A program made the translations under genes and the position numbers. 64,000 bases of DNA from Treponema sp. (GTDB lineage: Bacteria; Spirochaetota; Spirochaetia; Treponematales; Treponemataceae): assembly GCA_016293915.1 (NCBI GenBank), contig JAEDCY010000008.1, positions 1 to 64,000 of the forward strand, written 5' to 3'. The notes beneath the pieces were generated by a model that saw only the letters and a program-made list of their open reading frames with translations, made no database searches and was not told the DNA's origin. Numbering within the stretch: the first letter of the stretch is position 1; every line of letters begins with the position of its first letter. Below, piece by piece: positions 36,507-44,505 of the stretch.

Positions 36507-37290
36507 AATAAAATTTTGTAAGTTTATTTCTCTTTTCTTTCTGGTGCTGGTATGGTATGTATTCTCTGGATTAATGAATGCCCCACTTATACTCCCTTTT
36601 CCTCATAGTGTCTTATTTCGCCTTCTTGAATTATCAGTAACAGCTGTTTTCTGGAAAGCTTTTGCATTTACTTTTTTACGCGTAATTATTTCTTTTTTCA
36701 TTTCGTTAGTATCAGGTTTTCTTCTTGGTTTTTTTGCTGCAGACTCAAAAAGTTTTCAAGCATTTCTGGAATTTCCTTTAGAGTTGCTTCGTACCACTCC
36801 TGTAATTGCTGTAATTTTACCGGCTCTTTTCTGGTTTACTTCAAATACTGTGCCTGTGTTTGTAGCAGTAATTATGTGTACTCCTATTATCATAACAGCA
36901 AGTAAAAATGGTTTTGAACATAATACAGAAAATATTGAGAAACTGTTTAAGGCAAAAAGTCGAGGTTTTACAGGATTTTATGCCTTTAGATATATAAGAC
37001 TTCCATGTGCTCTTCCATCACTTGCTTCAGGTGCAGAATCGGCATTTGGACTAAGCTGGAAAGTTGTAGCTGCAGGAGAAGTTTTAAGTATTCCCCGTTA
37101 TGCGGCAGGTTCTCTTATGCAGAAAGCTCAGGTTCATATTGAATCTTCTGATGTTCTTGCAATTACTTTAGCTCTTGTTATTATAAGTTATTTTTTTGAA
37201 AAACTTTTGAAATTGATAACAGTCTTTATTCTGCGTGATAAGACAATTCAGACTGATGAAAACAATATTGAACAAACTTTTTCGATATGA
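36499..37290 (+). CDS. ABC transporter permease (SsuC/TauC type), 263 aa
   Basis: About six membrane helices and the binding-protein-dependent permease loop ASGAESAFGLSWKVVAAGE (about 188-206), which contacts the ATPase. The ATG at 36499 overlaps the stop of the binding-protein gene. An upstream ATG at 36457 is less likely. No ATPase gene follows; the next gene is yebC. Confidence 0.88.
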   Translation: MTRIKFCKFISLFFLVLVWYVFSGLMNAPLILPFPHSVLFRLLELSVTAVFWKAFAFTFLRVIISFFISLVSGFLLGFFAADSKSFQAFLEFPLELLRTTPVIAVILPALFWFTSNTVPVFVAVIMCTPIIITASKNGFEHNTENIEKLFKAKSRGFTGFYAFRYIRLPCALPSLASGAESAFGLSWKVVAAGEVLSIPRYAAGSLMQKAQVHIESSDVLAITLALVIISYFFEKLLKLITVFILRDKTIQTDENNIEQTFSI

Positions 37291-37339
37291 TATATTAATC
37301 TGATAATATTAGTATTCTATTATACATAAGGAGTTCCTA

Positions 37340-38083
37340 ATGTCAGGACATAGTAAATGGGCCACCATTAAACATGCAAAGGGTTTGGCCGATGCAAAGC
37401 GTGGTAAGATTTTTACCAAATTTATTAAGGAAATTTCTATTGCTGCACGTATGGGCGGTGGAGACCCTAACTCTAACCCTCGTCTTAGAACTGTAATTAT
37501 TAAGGCTCGTGCTGCTAACATGCCTAAAGATAACATTGAACGTGCTATCAAAAAAGGTACTGGTGAAGACGGTGGAGCAGCATACGAAGAGTATCTCTAC
37601 GAAGGTTATGCTCCTGGCGGAGTTGCTGTAATGGTTGAGGTTCTTTCTGATAACAAGAACCGTGCAGCTGCTGATGTTAAGAATATTTTTGCAAAGAACG
37701 GTGGTAACCTTGGAACTTCTGGTTCTGTATCTCGTATGTTCCAGAGAAAGGGTACAATCGAGCTTGATGCTGAAAAGGTAAACGAAGACGCAGTAATGGA
37801 AGTTGCTTTGGAAGCTGGTGCTGATGATATCGTAAACGAAGACGGTGTAATCACTGTTACTACAACTCCTGATGCATTCTCTGGAGTTGCTGAAGCTCTT
37901 CAGGAAAAAGGTTTTGAAACACTTTCTGCTGATGTAGGAATGGTTCCAGATGCTTACACTCCAGTTGATAAGGATACTGCTGCTAAAGTACAGCGCCTCA
38001 TCGACCGTCTTGAAGACAACGACGATGTTCAGAATGTTTACCACACAGCTGAATATCCAGACGACTTCGAGCCAGAGGAATAA
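37340..38083 (+). CDS. yebC: YebC/PmpR family protein, 247 aa
   Basis: The N-terminus MSGHSKWATIKHAKGLADAK and the blocks NPRLRTVIIKARAANMPKDN and EGYAPGGVAVMVE are hallmarks of YebC. The family was annotated as transcription regulator; recent work on relatives points to relief of ribosome stalling. AAGGAG precedes the ATG. Strong codon bias suggests good expression. yebC beside ruvC is a common bacterial order. Confidence 0.96.
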   Translation: MSGHSKWATIKHAKGLADAKRGKIFTKFIKEISIAARMGGGDPNSNPRLRTVIIKARAANMPKDNIERAIKKGTGEDGGAAYEEYLYEGYAPGGVAVMVEVLSDNKNRAAADVKNIFAKNGGNLGTSGSVSRMFQRKGTIELDAEKVNEDAVMEVALEAGADDIVNEDGVITVTTTPDAFSGVAEALQEKGFETLSADVGMVPDAYTPVDKDTAAKVQRLIDRLEDNDDVQNVYHTAEYPDDFEPEE

Positions 38084-38095
38084 ATCTTAAATGTA

Positions 38096-38118
38096 ATTAT
38101 CGGGCTTGACCCGATAAT
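38096..38118. repeat. CTTGA-loop hairpin repeat, copy 1
   Basis: ATTATCGGG and CCCGATAAT pair perfectly around loop CTTGA. A second hairpin with the same CGGG-CTTGA-CCCG core but different outer stem lies at 55776-55794. Confidence 0.6.
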
Positions 38119-38121
38119 CTT

Positions 38122-38150
38122 AAAACCGCCTGTTTTCGGGCGGTTTTTTT
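38122..38150 (+). terminator. Intrinsic terminator after yebC
   Basis: Stem AAACCGCC (38123-38130) with GGCGGTTT (from 38139), followed by seven or more T. It closes yebC before the ruvC promoter. Confidence 0.88.
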
Positions 38151-38151
38151 A

Positions 38152-38160
38152 TGCTATAAT
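38152..38160 (+). promoter_or_regulatory. Extended -10 box of ruvC-lacZ
   Basis: TGCTATAAT, a TGn element plus perfect TATAAT, directly after the yebC terminator and 14 nt before the first ATG of ruvC. Confidence 0.6.
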
Positions 38161-38174
38161 TCATTTATCTGCTT

Positions 38175-38726
38175 ATGATTAATGACGACAAGGTTTTTAA
38201 TTCCCTGCCGGGAAATGAACAGAGTAAGAGTTCTCAAAAGGTTCGCCGTGTGCGCCGGGTGCTTGGTATTGACCCGGGACTTGCAAATACTGGTTTTGGC
38301 GTTGTTGATTTTTGTGAGGGCCGCTACCGCATGGTTAGTTATGGCTGTATAACTACAAAAGCAGACCAGCCTCACGGGGAGCGGCTTCTAACAATTTACA
38401 GCCGCCTCTGTGCTGTTATAGACGAATTTCAGCCGGATGAAGCGGGTATGGAAACTCTTTATTTTGCGCGGAACGTAACATCTGCAATGGGGGTAGCTGA
38501 GGCCAGGGGGGTGGCAACTTTGTGCCTGGCCCAGCATAATATAAAGCTTGGTGAATATCAGCCGAATCAGATTAAGCAGGCTGTAACAGGAACTGCTGCT
38601 GCTGATAAAGAGCTTGTAGAACGTTATGTAAAAATACTGCTTGGTCTTAAAACACAGCCAAAACCTGATCACGCTGCTGATGCTCTTGCGGGAGCAATTA
38701 CTCATTTACATTACAATTTTAAATAG
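38175..38726 (+). CDS. ruvC: Holliday junction resolvase RuvC, 183 aa
   Basis: Endonuclease that resolves Holliday junctions moved by RuvAB. VLGIDPGLANTGFGVV carries the first catalytic Asp, and GMETLYF, PNQIKQAVTG and KPDHAADALAGAITH the remaining acidic residues. Two starts are possible: ATG 38175 without ribosome binding site, or GTG 38250 with AAAGG 8 nt upstream, which would give MRRVLGIDPG, the usual RuvC N-terminus, and 158 residues. The longer form is listed; the shorter may be the true one. lacZ follows after 9 nt. Confidence 0.93.
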   Translation: MINDDKVFNSLPGNEQSKSSQKVRRVRRVLGIDPGLANTGFGVVDFCEGRYRMVSYGCITTKADQPHGERLLTIYSRLCAVIDEFQPDEAGMETLYFARNVTSAMGVAEARGVATLCLAQHNIKLGEYQPNQIKQAVTGTAAADKELVERYVKILLGLKTQPKPDHAADALAGAITHLHYNFK

Positions 38727-38735
38727 GAGATTTTT

Positions 38736-41700
38736 ATGGATATCTCTCTCATTTCAAAAGAAGGCTCTGCTAAAAGCCGTATGACTTATCATGAAAATCT
38801 GGATGTCTTTCATGTTGGAACTTTAGAAAATCACTGTTATTTTATTCCATTTGGAAAAACACAGAATCCTTTTGAGTGTCGAGAAAAGTCTGAACGTTTT
38901 GAACTTTTGAACGGTGAGTGGGATTTTACCCATTATAAAAGCATAATTGATCTGGAAGATGATTTTTGTAATGTATCTGCCACTTCGAAAATTCAGTTGC
39001 CTGGAAACTGGCAGCTGCAGGGCTTTGGAAAAGAAAGTGGAGATCTTCCTCAATATACAAATCTTGCATATCCTATTCCTTATGATCCTCCTTATGTGCC
39101 CGATGATATTCCTGTTGGAGTATATTGTAAAACTTATGATTATAAAAAAGATGGGCTTCGTCGCATTCTTGCTTTTGAAGGTGTTGACTCTTGTTTTTAT
39201 CTTTATATAAACGGTGAGTTTGCAGGCTATAGTCAGGTTTCGCATCATACTTCAGAATTTGATATAACTGATTTTTTGAAGAAGGGAGAAAATAAAATTA
39301 CTGCAGCTGTCCTTAAATGGTGTGATGGAACTTATCTTGAAGATCAGGATAAGTTCAGACTTTCTGGAATATTCCGCGATGTTTATGTTTTGTCACGACC
39401 TGAAAAACGCCTTGAAAATTATCGTATAAAAGCAGGTGCAGATGGGGCTTTTTCAATTGAAGTAGAAGGCACTGAGGCAGATTTTAAACTAACAGACGGT
39501 AGTAATGTTTTGTGCAGCGGTCATGTTCAGCCAGATCAGCTTTATCAGATAAAACTGGAAGGTATCAAACTCTGGTCTGCGGAAAAGCCTAATCTTTATA
39601 ATCTTGAAATTGAAACTGAAAATGAGTTGATTGGTGAAAAAGTTGGCTTCCGATCGGTAGTTATAGAAAAGGGAATCTTTAAGTTGAATGGAGTTCATAT
39701 TCAGCTTTGGGGAGTAAACCGACACGACTCTTATCCAGATACAGGTTTTTATGGAGATGAAGAAAAGCTGCGTAAAGATCTTGAACTTATGAAACAGCAT
39801 AATATCAATGCTATAAGAACTTCGCATTATCCTAACGCTCCGATTTTCTATCAGCTTTGTGATGAATATGGTTTTTATGTAATTGATGAAGCTGATTTAG
39901 AAGCTCATGGAACAGTTGTTGTTCATAATCCTTTTAACTGGCCTCCAAAAGATGCTTATAACGGAATTGCTCTTATTGCAAAAGACCAGCGTTTTAAAAA
40001 AGCAATTCTTGACCGGCAGGAACTTCTTGTTAAGCGTGATATAAACCGGCCATGTGTAATTATCTGGTCTCTTGGAAATGAAAGTGGTTATGGTGAGAAT
40101 ATTCGTGAGGCTGCAAAGCTTGTAAAATCACTGGATTCATCTCGGCTGGTTCATTATGAAAGTATGTGTAAGCTTGATGATACTCCTGATGATGTTCTTG
40201 ATTTTGTTTCGAGAATGTATGCTTCTGTTGACGATATCAAAAACTTTATTGAGTCTGCTAAAGATGAAAAACGTCCGGGACTTTTGTGTGAGTATTGTCA
40301 TGCAATGGGAAATGGTCCTGGAGACCTGGAAGATTATCATAATCTATTTGTGTCAAACGAAAGAATCTGCGGTGGGCTTGTCTGGGAGTGGTGTGACCAT
40401 GCAGTAATTCTTGGAAAAACTGTTGATGGAAAAATTAAGTATGGTTACGGTGGTGATTCAGGAGAACGTCATAATGACGGTAACTTCTGTATGGATGGTC
40501 TTTGTTATCCAGACAGAAGACCTCATACTGGACTTCTTGAAGTTAAGCAGGTTTACAGACCTCTTCGTGTAAATAAGGTTAAGGGGGACGCTGCAAAGGA
40601 TGAGTTTGAAATTACAAGCTACCTTGCCTTTGTTGATGCCGGAAAAGTTTTTGATGGATATTTTGAAATTACTTATGATGGCGGTGTGGCCGCAAAAGGG
40701 GCTTTTGGTTTTTCCATTGAAGCAGGAAAGACAAGCCGTATTAAGATTCCAGAAGTTCTTAATGCACCTCAGGGAAGCCTTATAAGATTTATCTTTACCG
40801 CAAAGTCCGACACTTTAAGTTACAAGAAAGGTTATGAAGTTTGTTTTGATCAGGTAGAATTGAGCCAGGAGACAATTACAGTTTGCCCTCAAAACAAGAG
40901 TTCTGAAAATTCTTACATTAATATGAAAGAAGAACCTCTGACAATAACTGTATGTGCTGCGAATAAAGAATTTATATTCGACCGTCGCAAGGCTCAGTTC
41001 ACAGAAATCAAAAAGGAAGGACAGAATCTTCTTAAAAAGCCTCTATCTTATAACTTCTTCCGCGCTCCACTTGATAACGACCCTATGAAGGAAGACTGGT
41101 ATAAAGCTCACTTAAATGATTATGATATTAAAGTATACCAAACGAACGTTCGTAAGGAAAAAGATTGTGTCATAATTACCGCAAAAGAATCTTTCGGCTG
41201 GAATATAAATCAGCCATTTGCGTTTGTTGAATCTGAATATAAGATTGACGAGCAGGGCTCTCTTACAGTTTCTGCAAAGCTTGATTTTACAACAAATAAG
41301 GTAAATCTTTTGCCTCGTTTTGGCTTAAGACTTTTTGTAGATAAGTCCTTTGATTCTGTAGAATATTTTGGTTATGGTCCGACAGAAAGTTATATCGATA
41401 AACATAATTCTACCTGGCTTGGAAACTTTTCTGCGAAAATAAAGGATTTGCATGAAGATTATCTGCGTCCTCAGGAAAACGGCTCACACTATGCCACCCG
41501 TCATCTCACAGTAAAAAGCGGGACAGGTACAATAAAAATTCTTGCCACAGAGCAGGCTCTTAAATCTGCCTGCAAAGGTTTTTCCTTCAGTGCTTCTGAA
41601 TATACACAGGAAGAACTTGCTTCAAAGAAACATAACTTCGAGCTAGAGCCTTGTGAATATAATGTAATCTGTGCTGACTTTGCCATGGCAGGGGTTGGTT

Positions 41701-41783
41701 CCAATTCCTGTGGACCGGCTCTGGCAGAAAAATACCGCATACCACTTCCTCATTTTGAGGGCAGTATGCGGTTTGAGTTTTAG
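38736..41783 (+). CDS. lacZ: Beta-galactosidase, GH2 family, 1015 aa
   Basis: Large LacZ-type enzyme hydrolysing beta-galactosides in the cytoplasm (no signal peptide). Domain order is sugar-binding jelly roll, Ig-like, TIM barrel and C-terminal small-chain domain. The acid/base Glu lies in WSLGNESGYG (about residue 450) and the nucleophile Glu in LLCEYCHAMGN (about 515). WGVNRHDSYPDTG and TSHYPN are also typical. TAGGAG precedes the ATG. No lactose permease or regulator is adjacent; it is cotranscribed with ruvC, which is an odd partner. Confidence 0.95.
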   Translation: MDISLISKEGSAKSRMTYHENLDVFHVGTLENHCYFIPFGKTQNPFECREKSERFELLNGEWDFTHYKSIIDLEDDFCNVSATSKIQLPGNWQLQGFGKESGDLPQYTNLAYPIPYDPPYVPDDIPVGVYCKTYDYKKDGLRRILAFEGVDSCFYLYINGEFAGYSQVSHHTSEFDITDFLKKGENKITAAVLKWCDGTYLEDQDKFRLSGIFRDVYVLSRPEKRLENYRIKAGADGAFSIEVEGTEADFKLTDGSNVLCSGHVQPDQLYQIKLEGIKLWSAEKPNLYNLEIETENELIGEKVGFRSVVIEKGIFKLNGVHIQLWGVNRHDSYPDTGFYGDEEKLRKDLELMKQHNINAIRTSHYPNAPIFYQLCDEYGFYVIDEADLEAHGTVVVHNPFNWPPKDAYNGIALIAKDQRFKKAILDRQELLVKRDINRPCVIIWSLGNESGYGENIREAAKLVKSLDSSRLVHYESMCKLDDTPDDVLDFVSRMYASVDDIKNFIESAKDEKRPGLLCEYCHAMGNGPGDLEDYHNLFVSNERICGGLVWEWCDHAVILGKTVDGKIKYGYGGDSGERHNDGNFCMDGLCYPDRRPHTGLLEVKQVYRPLRVNKVKGDAAKDEFEITSYLAFVDAGKVFDGYFEITYDGGVAAKGAFGFSIEAGKTSRIKIPEVLNAPQGSLIRFIFTAKSDTLSYKKGYEVCFDQVELSQETITVCPQNKSSENSYINMKEEPLTITVCAANKEFIFDRRKAQFTEIKKEGQNLLKKPLSYNFFRAPLDNDPMKEDWYKAHLNDYDIKVYQTNVRKEKDCVIITAKESFGWNINQPFAFVESEYKIDEQGSLTVSAKLDFTTNKVNLLPRFGLRLFVDKSFDSVEYFGYGPTESYIDKHNSTWLGNFSAKIKDLHEDYLRPQENGSHYATRHLTVKSGTGTIKILATEQALKSACKGFSFSASEYTQEELASKKHNFELEPCEYNVICADFAMAGVGSNSCGPALAEKYRIPLPHFEGSMRFEF
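41734..41772. terminator. Hairpin at the lacZ 3' end
   Basis: ACCGCATAC (41734-41742) pairs perfectly with GTATGCGGT (41764-41772), with inner pairing CCTCA/TGAGG. It lies inside the last codons of lacZ and is followed by TTGAGTTTT. It may terminate lacZ before the convergent znuA. Confidence 0.4.
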
Positions 41784-41799
41784 TTCAAACTTAATAAAT

Positions 41800-42789
41800 T
41801 TACTTCAAAGCTTCTTCAATAACTTTGAGGTTTCCTTCCATAATTGAAAGGTAAGTAGCTCCTGCTTTTGCCTGCTTTAAGGTTGTAGACTGGATAGCGT
41901 CCATTGTAAGAACTTTTGCATTCTTACTCTTTGTATTCTGAATGATTGTGCGGGCAAGCTTTCCGTCTCCGCTTTCAATCTTGAGAACTGAGTTCAGACC
42001 AAGTTCATCAACCTTTTTTGAAAGGAAGATTACGGTTTCAAAACTTGCTTCTGTTTCTGCTGAACAACCTGCGAAAGCTGCAAAGTAATCAAGACCGTAG
42101 TCTTCAACAAAGTAGCGAAATGGGAAGCGGTCGCCAAAGAGAACTGTGTTCTTACTTCCAGCCTTTACTGCTGCTGCGTATTTTGAGTCGAGGGCGTCGA
42201 GTTTTGCTGCGAATGCTGAGAGGTTTGCCTTGTAAGCTGCGGCGTTGGCTGCGTCTTTTTCGCAGAGAGCGTTTGCGATTTCTGTACTCAGTATCTTAGC
42301 GAAGCGGAGGGAAAGCCATACGTGCTCATCATATTCTACTTCGTCTTCGTCATCATGATGATGGTGACCATGTTCGTCTTCTTCCTCTTCGGCCTGCATT
42401 CCTTCTTTAACTTCTTCAGCTTTAAGCTTGTCGCCCAAAGTTTCCATAAGGTTTATAACCTTCATGTTCTTGTTGGTTGCATTTTTAAGTGCGTCTTTTA
42501 CCCAGCCGTCACTTTCTCCGCCAACGTAAATAAAGATATCTGCTGTAGAGATTTTTGCAATGTCCTGAATTGATGGTTGATAAGAATGGAGGTCTACACC
42601 GTTTCCAAGAAGAAGGGTGAGTTCAACATTAGAAGCCTTGTCGCCGATGATTTCTCTTGCCCAGTCATATTCCGGGAAGATTGTGGTAACAACCTTGAGT
42701 TTGTCAGATTTTTTTGCGTTTGCTGCAAACACTGATGCTGTGAGTGCGAGGAGAATTGCTGCTCCTGCGATTATTTTCTTTAACTTCAT
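41800..42789 (-). CDS. znuA: Zinc ABC transporter substrate-binding protein ZnuA-like, 329 aa
   Basis: Cluster A-I metal-binding protein. Signal peptide about 1-22. Metal ligands are expected at DLHSYQPS, DEHVWLS and the C-terminal Asp/Glu region. A His/Asp-rich mobile loop (DEHGHHHHDDEDE) lies between, a feature of zinc rather than manganese binders. The ATG at 42789 has AAGGAG upstream. No ZnuB or ZnuC gene is adjacent in the window. The nearby fur-family gene suggests zinc-responsive control. Confidence 0.88.
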   Translation of the reverse strand: MKLKKIIAGAAILLALTASVFAANAKKSDKLKVVTTIFPEYDWAREIIGDKASNVELTLLLGNGVDLHSYQPSIQDIAKISTADIFIYVGGESDGWVKDALKNATNKNMKVINLMETLGDKLKAEEVKEGMQAEEEEDEHGHHHHDDEDEVEYDEHVWLSLRFAKILSTEIANALCEKDAANAAAYKANLSAFAAKLDALDSKYAAAVKAGSKNTVLFGDRFPFRYFVEDYGLDYFAAFAGCSAETEASFETVIFLSKKVDELGLNSVLKIESGDGKLARTIIQNTKSKNAKVLTMDAIQSTTLKQAKAGATYLSIMEGNLKVIEEALK

Positions 42790-42808
42790 TTTATACTCCT
42801 TATAAGTC

Positions 42809-42825
42809 GGCAAGCACAGCTTGCC
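42809..42825. repeat. GGCAAGC hairpin repeat, copy 1
   Basis: GGCAAGC and GCTTGCC separated by ACA. It lies just upstream of the znuA ribosome binding site. The same hairpin with shared flanks (CTCAGA on one side, CGA on the other) occurs at 63162-63178. Confidence 0.55.
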
Positions 42826-42850
42826 TCTGAGCCATTTTTTCGATAATCCT

Positions 42851-42875
42851 AAAACAATCCTTTCGGATTGTTTTT
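42851..42875. terminator. Bidirectional hairpin terminator upstream of znuA
   Basis: AAAACAATCC and GGATTGTTTT pair around TTTC, with T-runs on both strands. It separates the COG0523 remnant from znuA. Confidence 0.55.
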
Positions 42876-42890
42876 AACGGATTTTCGATT

Positions 42891-43206
42891 TTAGGCTTCA
42901 TCCAGACAACTCTTGAGAGCTGCTGTGATTGCATCCTTGTTATATCCCTTTCTAATAATTACAAGCTGGTTTAGTCTGTCGCCGAATTCCTCGTCCCAGG
43001 CTTCTTTTACGTCGTGATTGTATTCGAGGTATTCCTGATTCTGTTTTTCTTCCAGAGCGACAATCCAGTATATCGATGTTTCCATTCACACTGTGGAAAA
43101 TTGGAGCGCGTGGCTGGGAGTCAAAGGTTAGTGTGGCAAAAAGAGAAAGTACAGTAATCAGGGCTGCAACTTGGAAATAACGGAAAAACTTTTTCTGATT
43201 ATTCAT
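42891..43206 (-). pseudogene. Remnant of a COG0523 (CobW/ZagA-like) zinc metallochaperone GTPase
   Basis: The last 64 codons (from about 43085) read SIYWIVALEEKQ and AWDEEFGDRLNQLVIIRKG to CLDEA, which is the CobW C-terminal domain; family members carry a WDPEFGDR block there. The GTPase domain is missing. A start overlapping the fur stop (ATG 43206) gives a short hydrophobic peptide (FQVAALITVLSLFATLTF) in a different frame that does not match CobW. The locus is therefore a deletion product fused to unrelated coding sequence. Confidence 0.65.
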
Positions 43207-43630
43207 TTTCTTTTTCCGTTTTATTTGCACAGTCAGTACAAAGGCCATAAAAAACTGTACGAAGCGGATTTATTACAAAGCCATGCTCTGTCTTAAGATG
43301 GCCGCCGAGTTCTTCAAGCTCCTCGCATTCAAGATGAATAAGCCGGCCGCAAAGTTCACACTTTAAGTGAAAGTGTTGTTCGCTTGCATTGCAGTTTTCT
43401 CCTGCATATTCAAAACAGGCAGCAGAATGATCATCTATAAAATATTTCTGGATTTTTCCTTCGGAAACCAGTTTTTCAAGCTGACGATAAATAGTTGCTA
43501 TTCCAATAGAAATCTTTTTTTCTTCAAAATGAATTCGCACATCTTCAGCTGTAAAATGCTTTCCCTGCATTTCGCGAAGATAAGAAAAAAGTAAATCCTG
43601 CTGTTTTGTTTTATAGGCTGCTTTCTGCAT
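43199..43630 (-). CDS. fur: Fur-family regulator, probably Zur, 143 aa
   Basis: Winged-helix metal-dependent repressor. The N-terminal DNA-binding domain (about 1-80) has ISIGIATIYRQLEKLVSEG. The structural zinc site is CELCGRLIHLEC plus GLCTDC near the C-terminus, and a His-rich HFHLKC segment follows the hinge. Next to znuA and a COG0523 remnant it is more likely Zur than an iron Fur, but the sensor metal is inferred. Two 7-1-7 Fur-type palindromes flank its promoter, implying autoregulation. Confidence 0.88.
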   Translation of the reverse strand: MQKAAYKTKQQDLLFSYLREMQGKHFTAEDVRIHFEEKKISIGIATIYRQLEKLVSEGKIQKYFIDDHSAACFEYAGENCNASEQHFHLKCELCGRLIHLECEELEELGGHLKTEHGFVINPLRTVFYGLCTDCANKTEKENE

Positions 43631-43649
43631 TTTATATTGCTTTCCAAAA

Positions 43650-43664
43650 TGATAATGATTATCA
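43650..43664. promoter_or_regulatory. Fur/Zur box 1
   Basis: TGATAAT-G-ATTATCA is a perfect 7-1-7 palindrome identical to the Fur-type core. It lies just downstream of the fur -10 box, over the expected transcription start. Confidence 0.85.
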
Positions 43665-43665
43665 A

Positions 43666-43694
43666 ATTATACGAGTTGCTAAAAAAAATGTCAA
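43666..43694 (-). promoter_or_regulatory. Consensus promoter of the fur-family gene
   Basis: On the minus strand TTGACA, exactly 17 bp, TATAAT: a perfect sigma-70 type promoter. Such strength fits a gene kept under repression. Confidence 0.9.
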
Positions 43695-43696
43695 CC

Positions 43697-43721
43697 AAAT
43701 TTGAGAATTATTCTCAAATTT
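43697..43721. promoter_or_regulatory. Fur/Zur box 2
   Basis: TGAGAAT-T-ATTCTCA core (43702-43716) within a 25-bp perfect palindrome extended by AAATT/AATTT. It sits immediately upstream of the fur -35 box. Confidence 0.8.
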
Positions 43722-43805
43722 GTCTATTATCGAAGAATCGTTAAAAAAAGAAGCTGTATCAATGGCTCAGAGTTGAGCTTTGCTTTACGAGTCATATACA
43801 TTGTC

Positions 43806-43834
43806 TTCACAAGGCTCTTTATATCATCTATAAT
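43806..43834 (+). promoter_or_regulatory. ruvA promoter
   Basis: TTCACA, 17 bp and TATAAT (43829-43834). An ATG abuts the -10 box at 43835 and cannot be transcribed from here; the ATG at 43841 coincides with the expected transcription start. Confidence 0.55.
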
Positions 43835-43840
43835 ATGAAT

Positions 43841-44458
43841 ATGTTCAATTCACTTACTGGAATCATTACAGGAAAATTTCCAAAACAGGTTTTTATAGAT
43901 ACAAATGGTGTTGAATGGGATTTATGTGTTCCTGATTCTAATCTTGATATGCTGCCGCCGGTTGGCAATGAGGCAAAGATTTATACATATCTTCAGCATA
44001 CAGACCAGCTGATGTCTCTTTATGGTTTTGCTAGCAGTGACGAGAGAAGTGTTTTTTTAGACTTGCTTAAGGTTGATGGTGTAGGCCCTAAGGGAGCCGT
44101 GAAAATCATGAGTGCAGTTTCAAGTTCACGTCTGCTTGATGTGCTTGAAAAAGGTGACCTTGAGATGCTGGAAAAAATTCCTGGGGTTGGTAAAAAAACT
44201 GCCGGTAAGATGATGCTTACTTTGAAAGGTAAACTTAAAATCAGCGAAAGTGCAGGGGACCTCGTTCGTGTTTCTGCTGCAAGTCCTTATGCAGATGTAG
44301 TTATGTCTCTTGCAAGTATGGGCTATGATAAAAAACTTGTTGAACAGAAGGTCGCACAATTGGTTGAAATACTAACTAACGATAGTTCGTTTGCAGGCAA
44401 AGGTCAAAAAGAACGGGAAGATATTATATTCCGTCGTGCTATTGTTGAGCTTGCCTAA
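43841..44458 (+). CDS. ruvA: Holliday junction branch migration protein RuvA, 205 aa
   Basis: DNA-binding component of the RuvAB branch migration motor. An N-terminal OB fold (MFNSLTGIITGK), two helix-hairpin-helix motifs (KVDGVGPKGAVKIMS and KIPGVGKKTAGKMML, about 70-130) and a C-terminal RuvB-binding domain. The start at 43841 is chosen because the -10 box abuts the earlier ATG at 43835. ruvB follows after 47 nt. Confidence 0.95.
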   Translation: MFNSLTGIITGKFPKQVFIDTNGVEWDLCVPDSNLDMLPPVGNEAKIYTYLQHTDQLMSLYGFASSDERSVFLDLLKVDGVGPKGAVKIMSAVSSSRLLDVLEKGDLEMLEKIPGVGKKTAGKMMLTLKGKLKISESAGDLVRVSAASPYADVVMSLASMGYDKKLVEQKVAQLVEILTNDSSFAGKGQKEREDIIFRRAIVELA

Positions 44459-44505
44459 AATAGTAAATGCGTAATGGCTTTTTATAGTATGCTGAGGATT
44501 TGAAA

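Noticed and set aside
42841..42889. Third copy of the 83-bp terminal-repeat element
   Set aside because: It has AATCC/GGATT pairing, but the ends do not match the GTCACACGGATTCGA terminus.
42952..43248. 98-codon frame read through the fur end
   Set aside because: It begins out of frame inside fur and ends as the shifted frame of the CobW remnant; only the short start at 43206 is considered.
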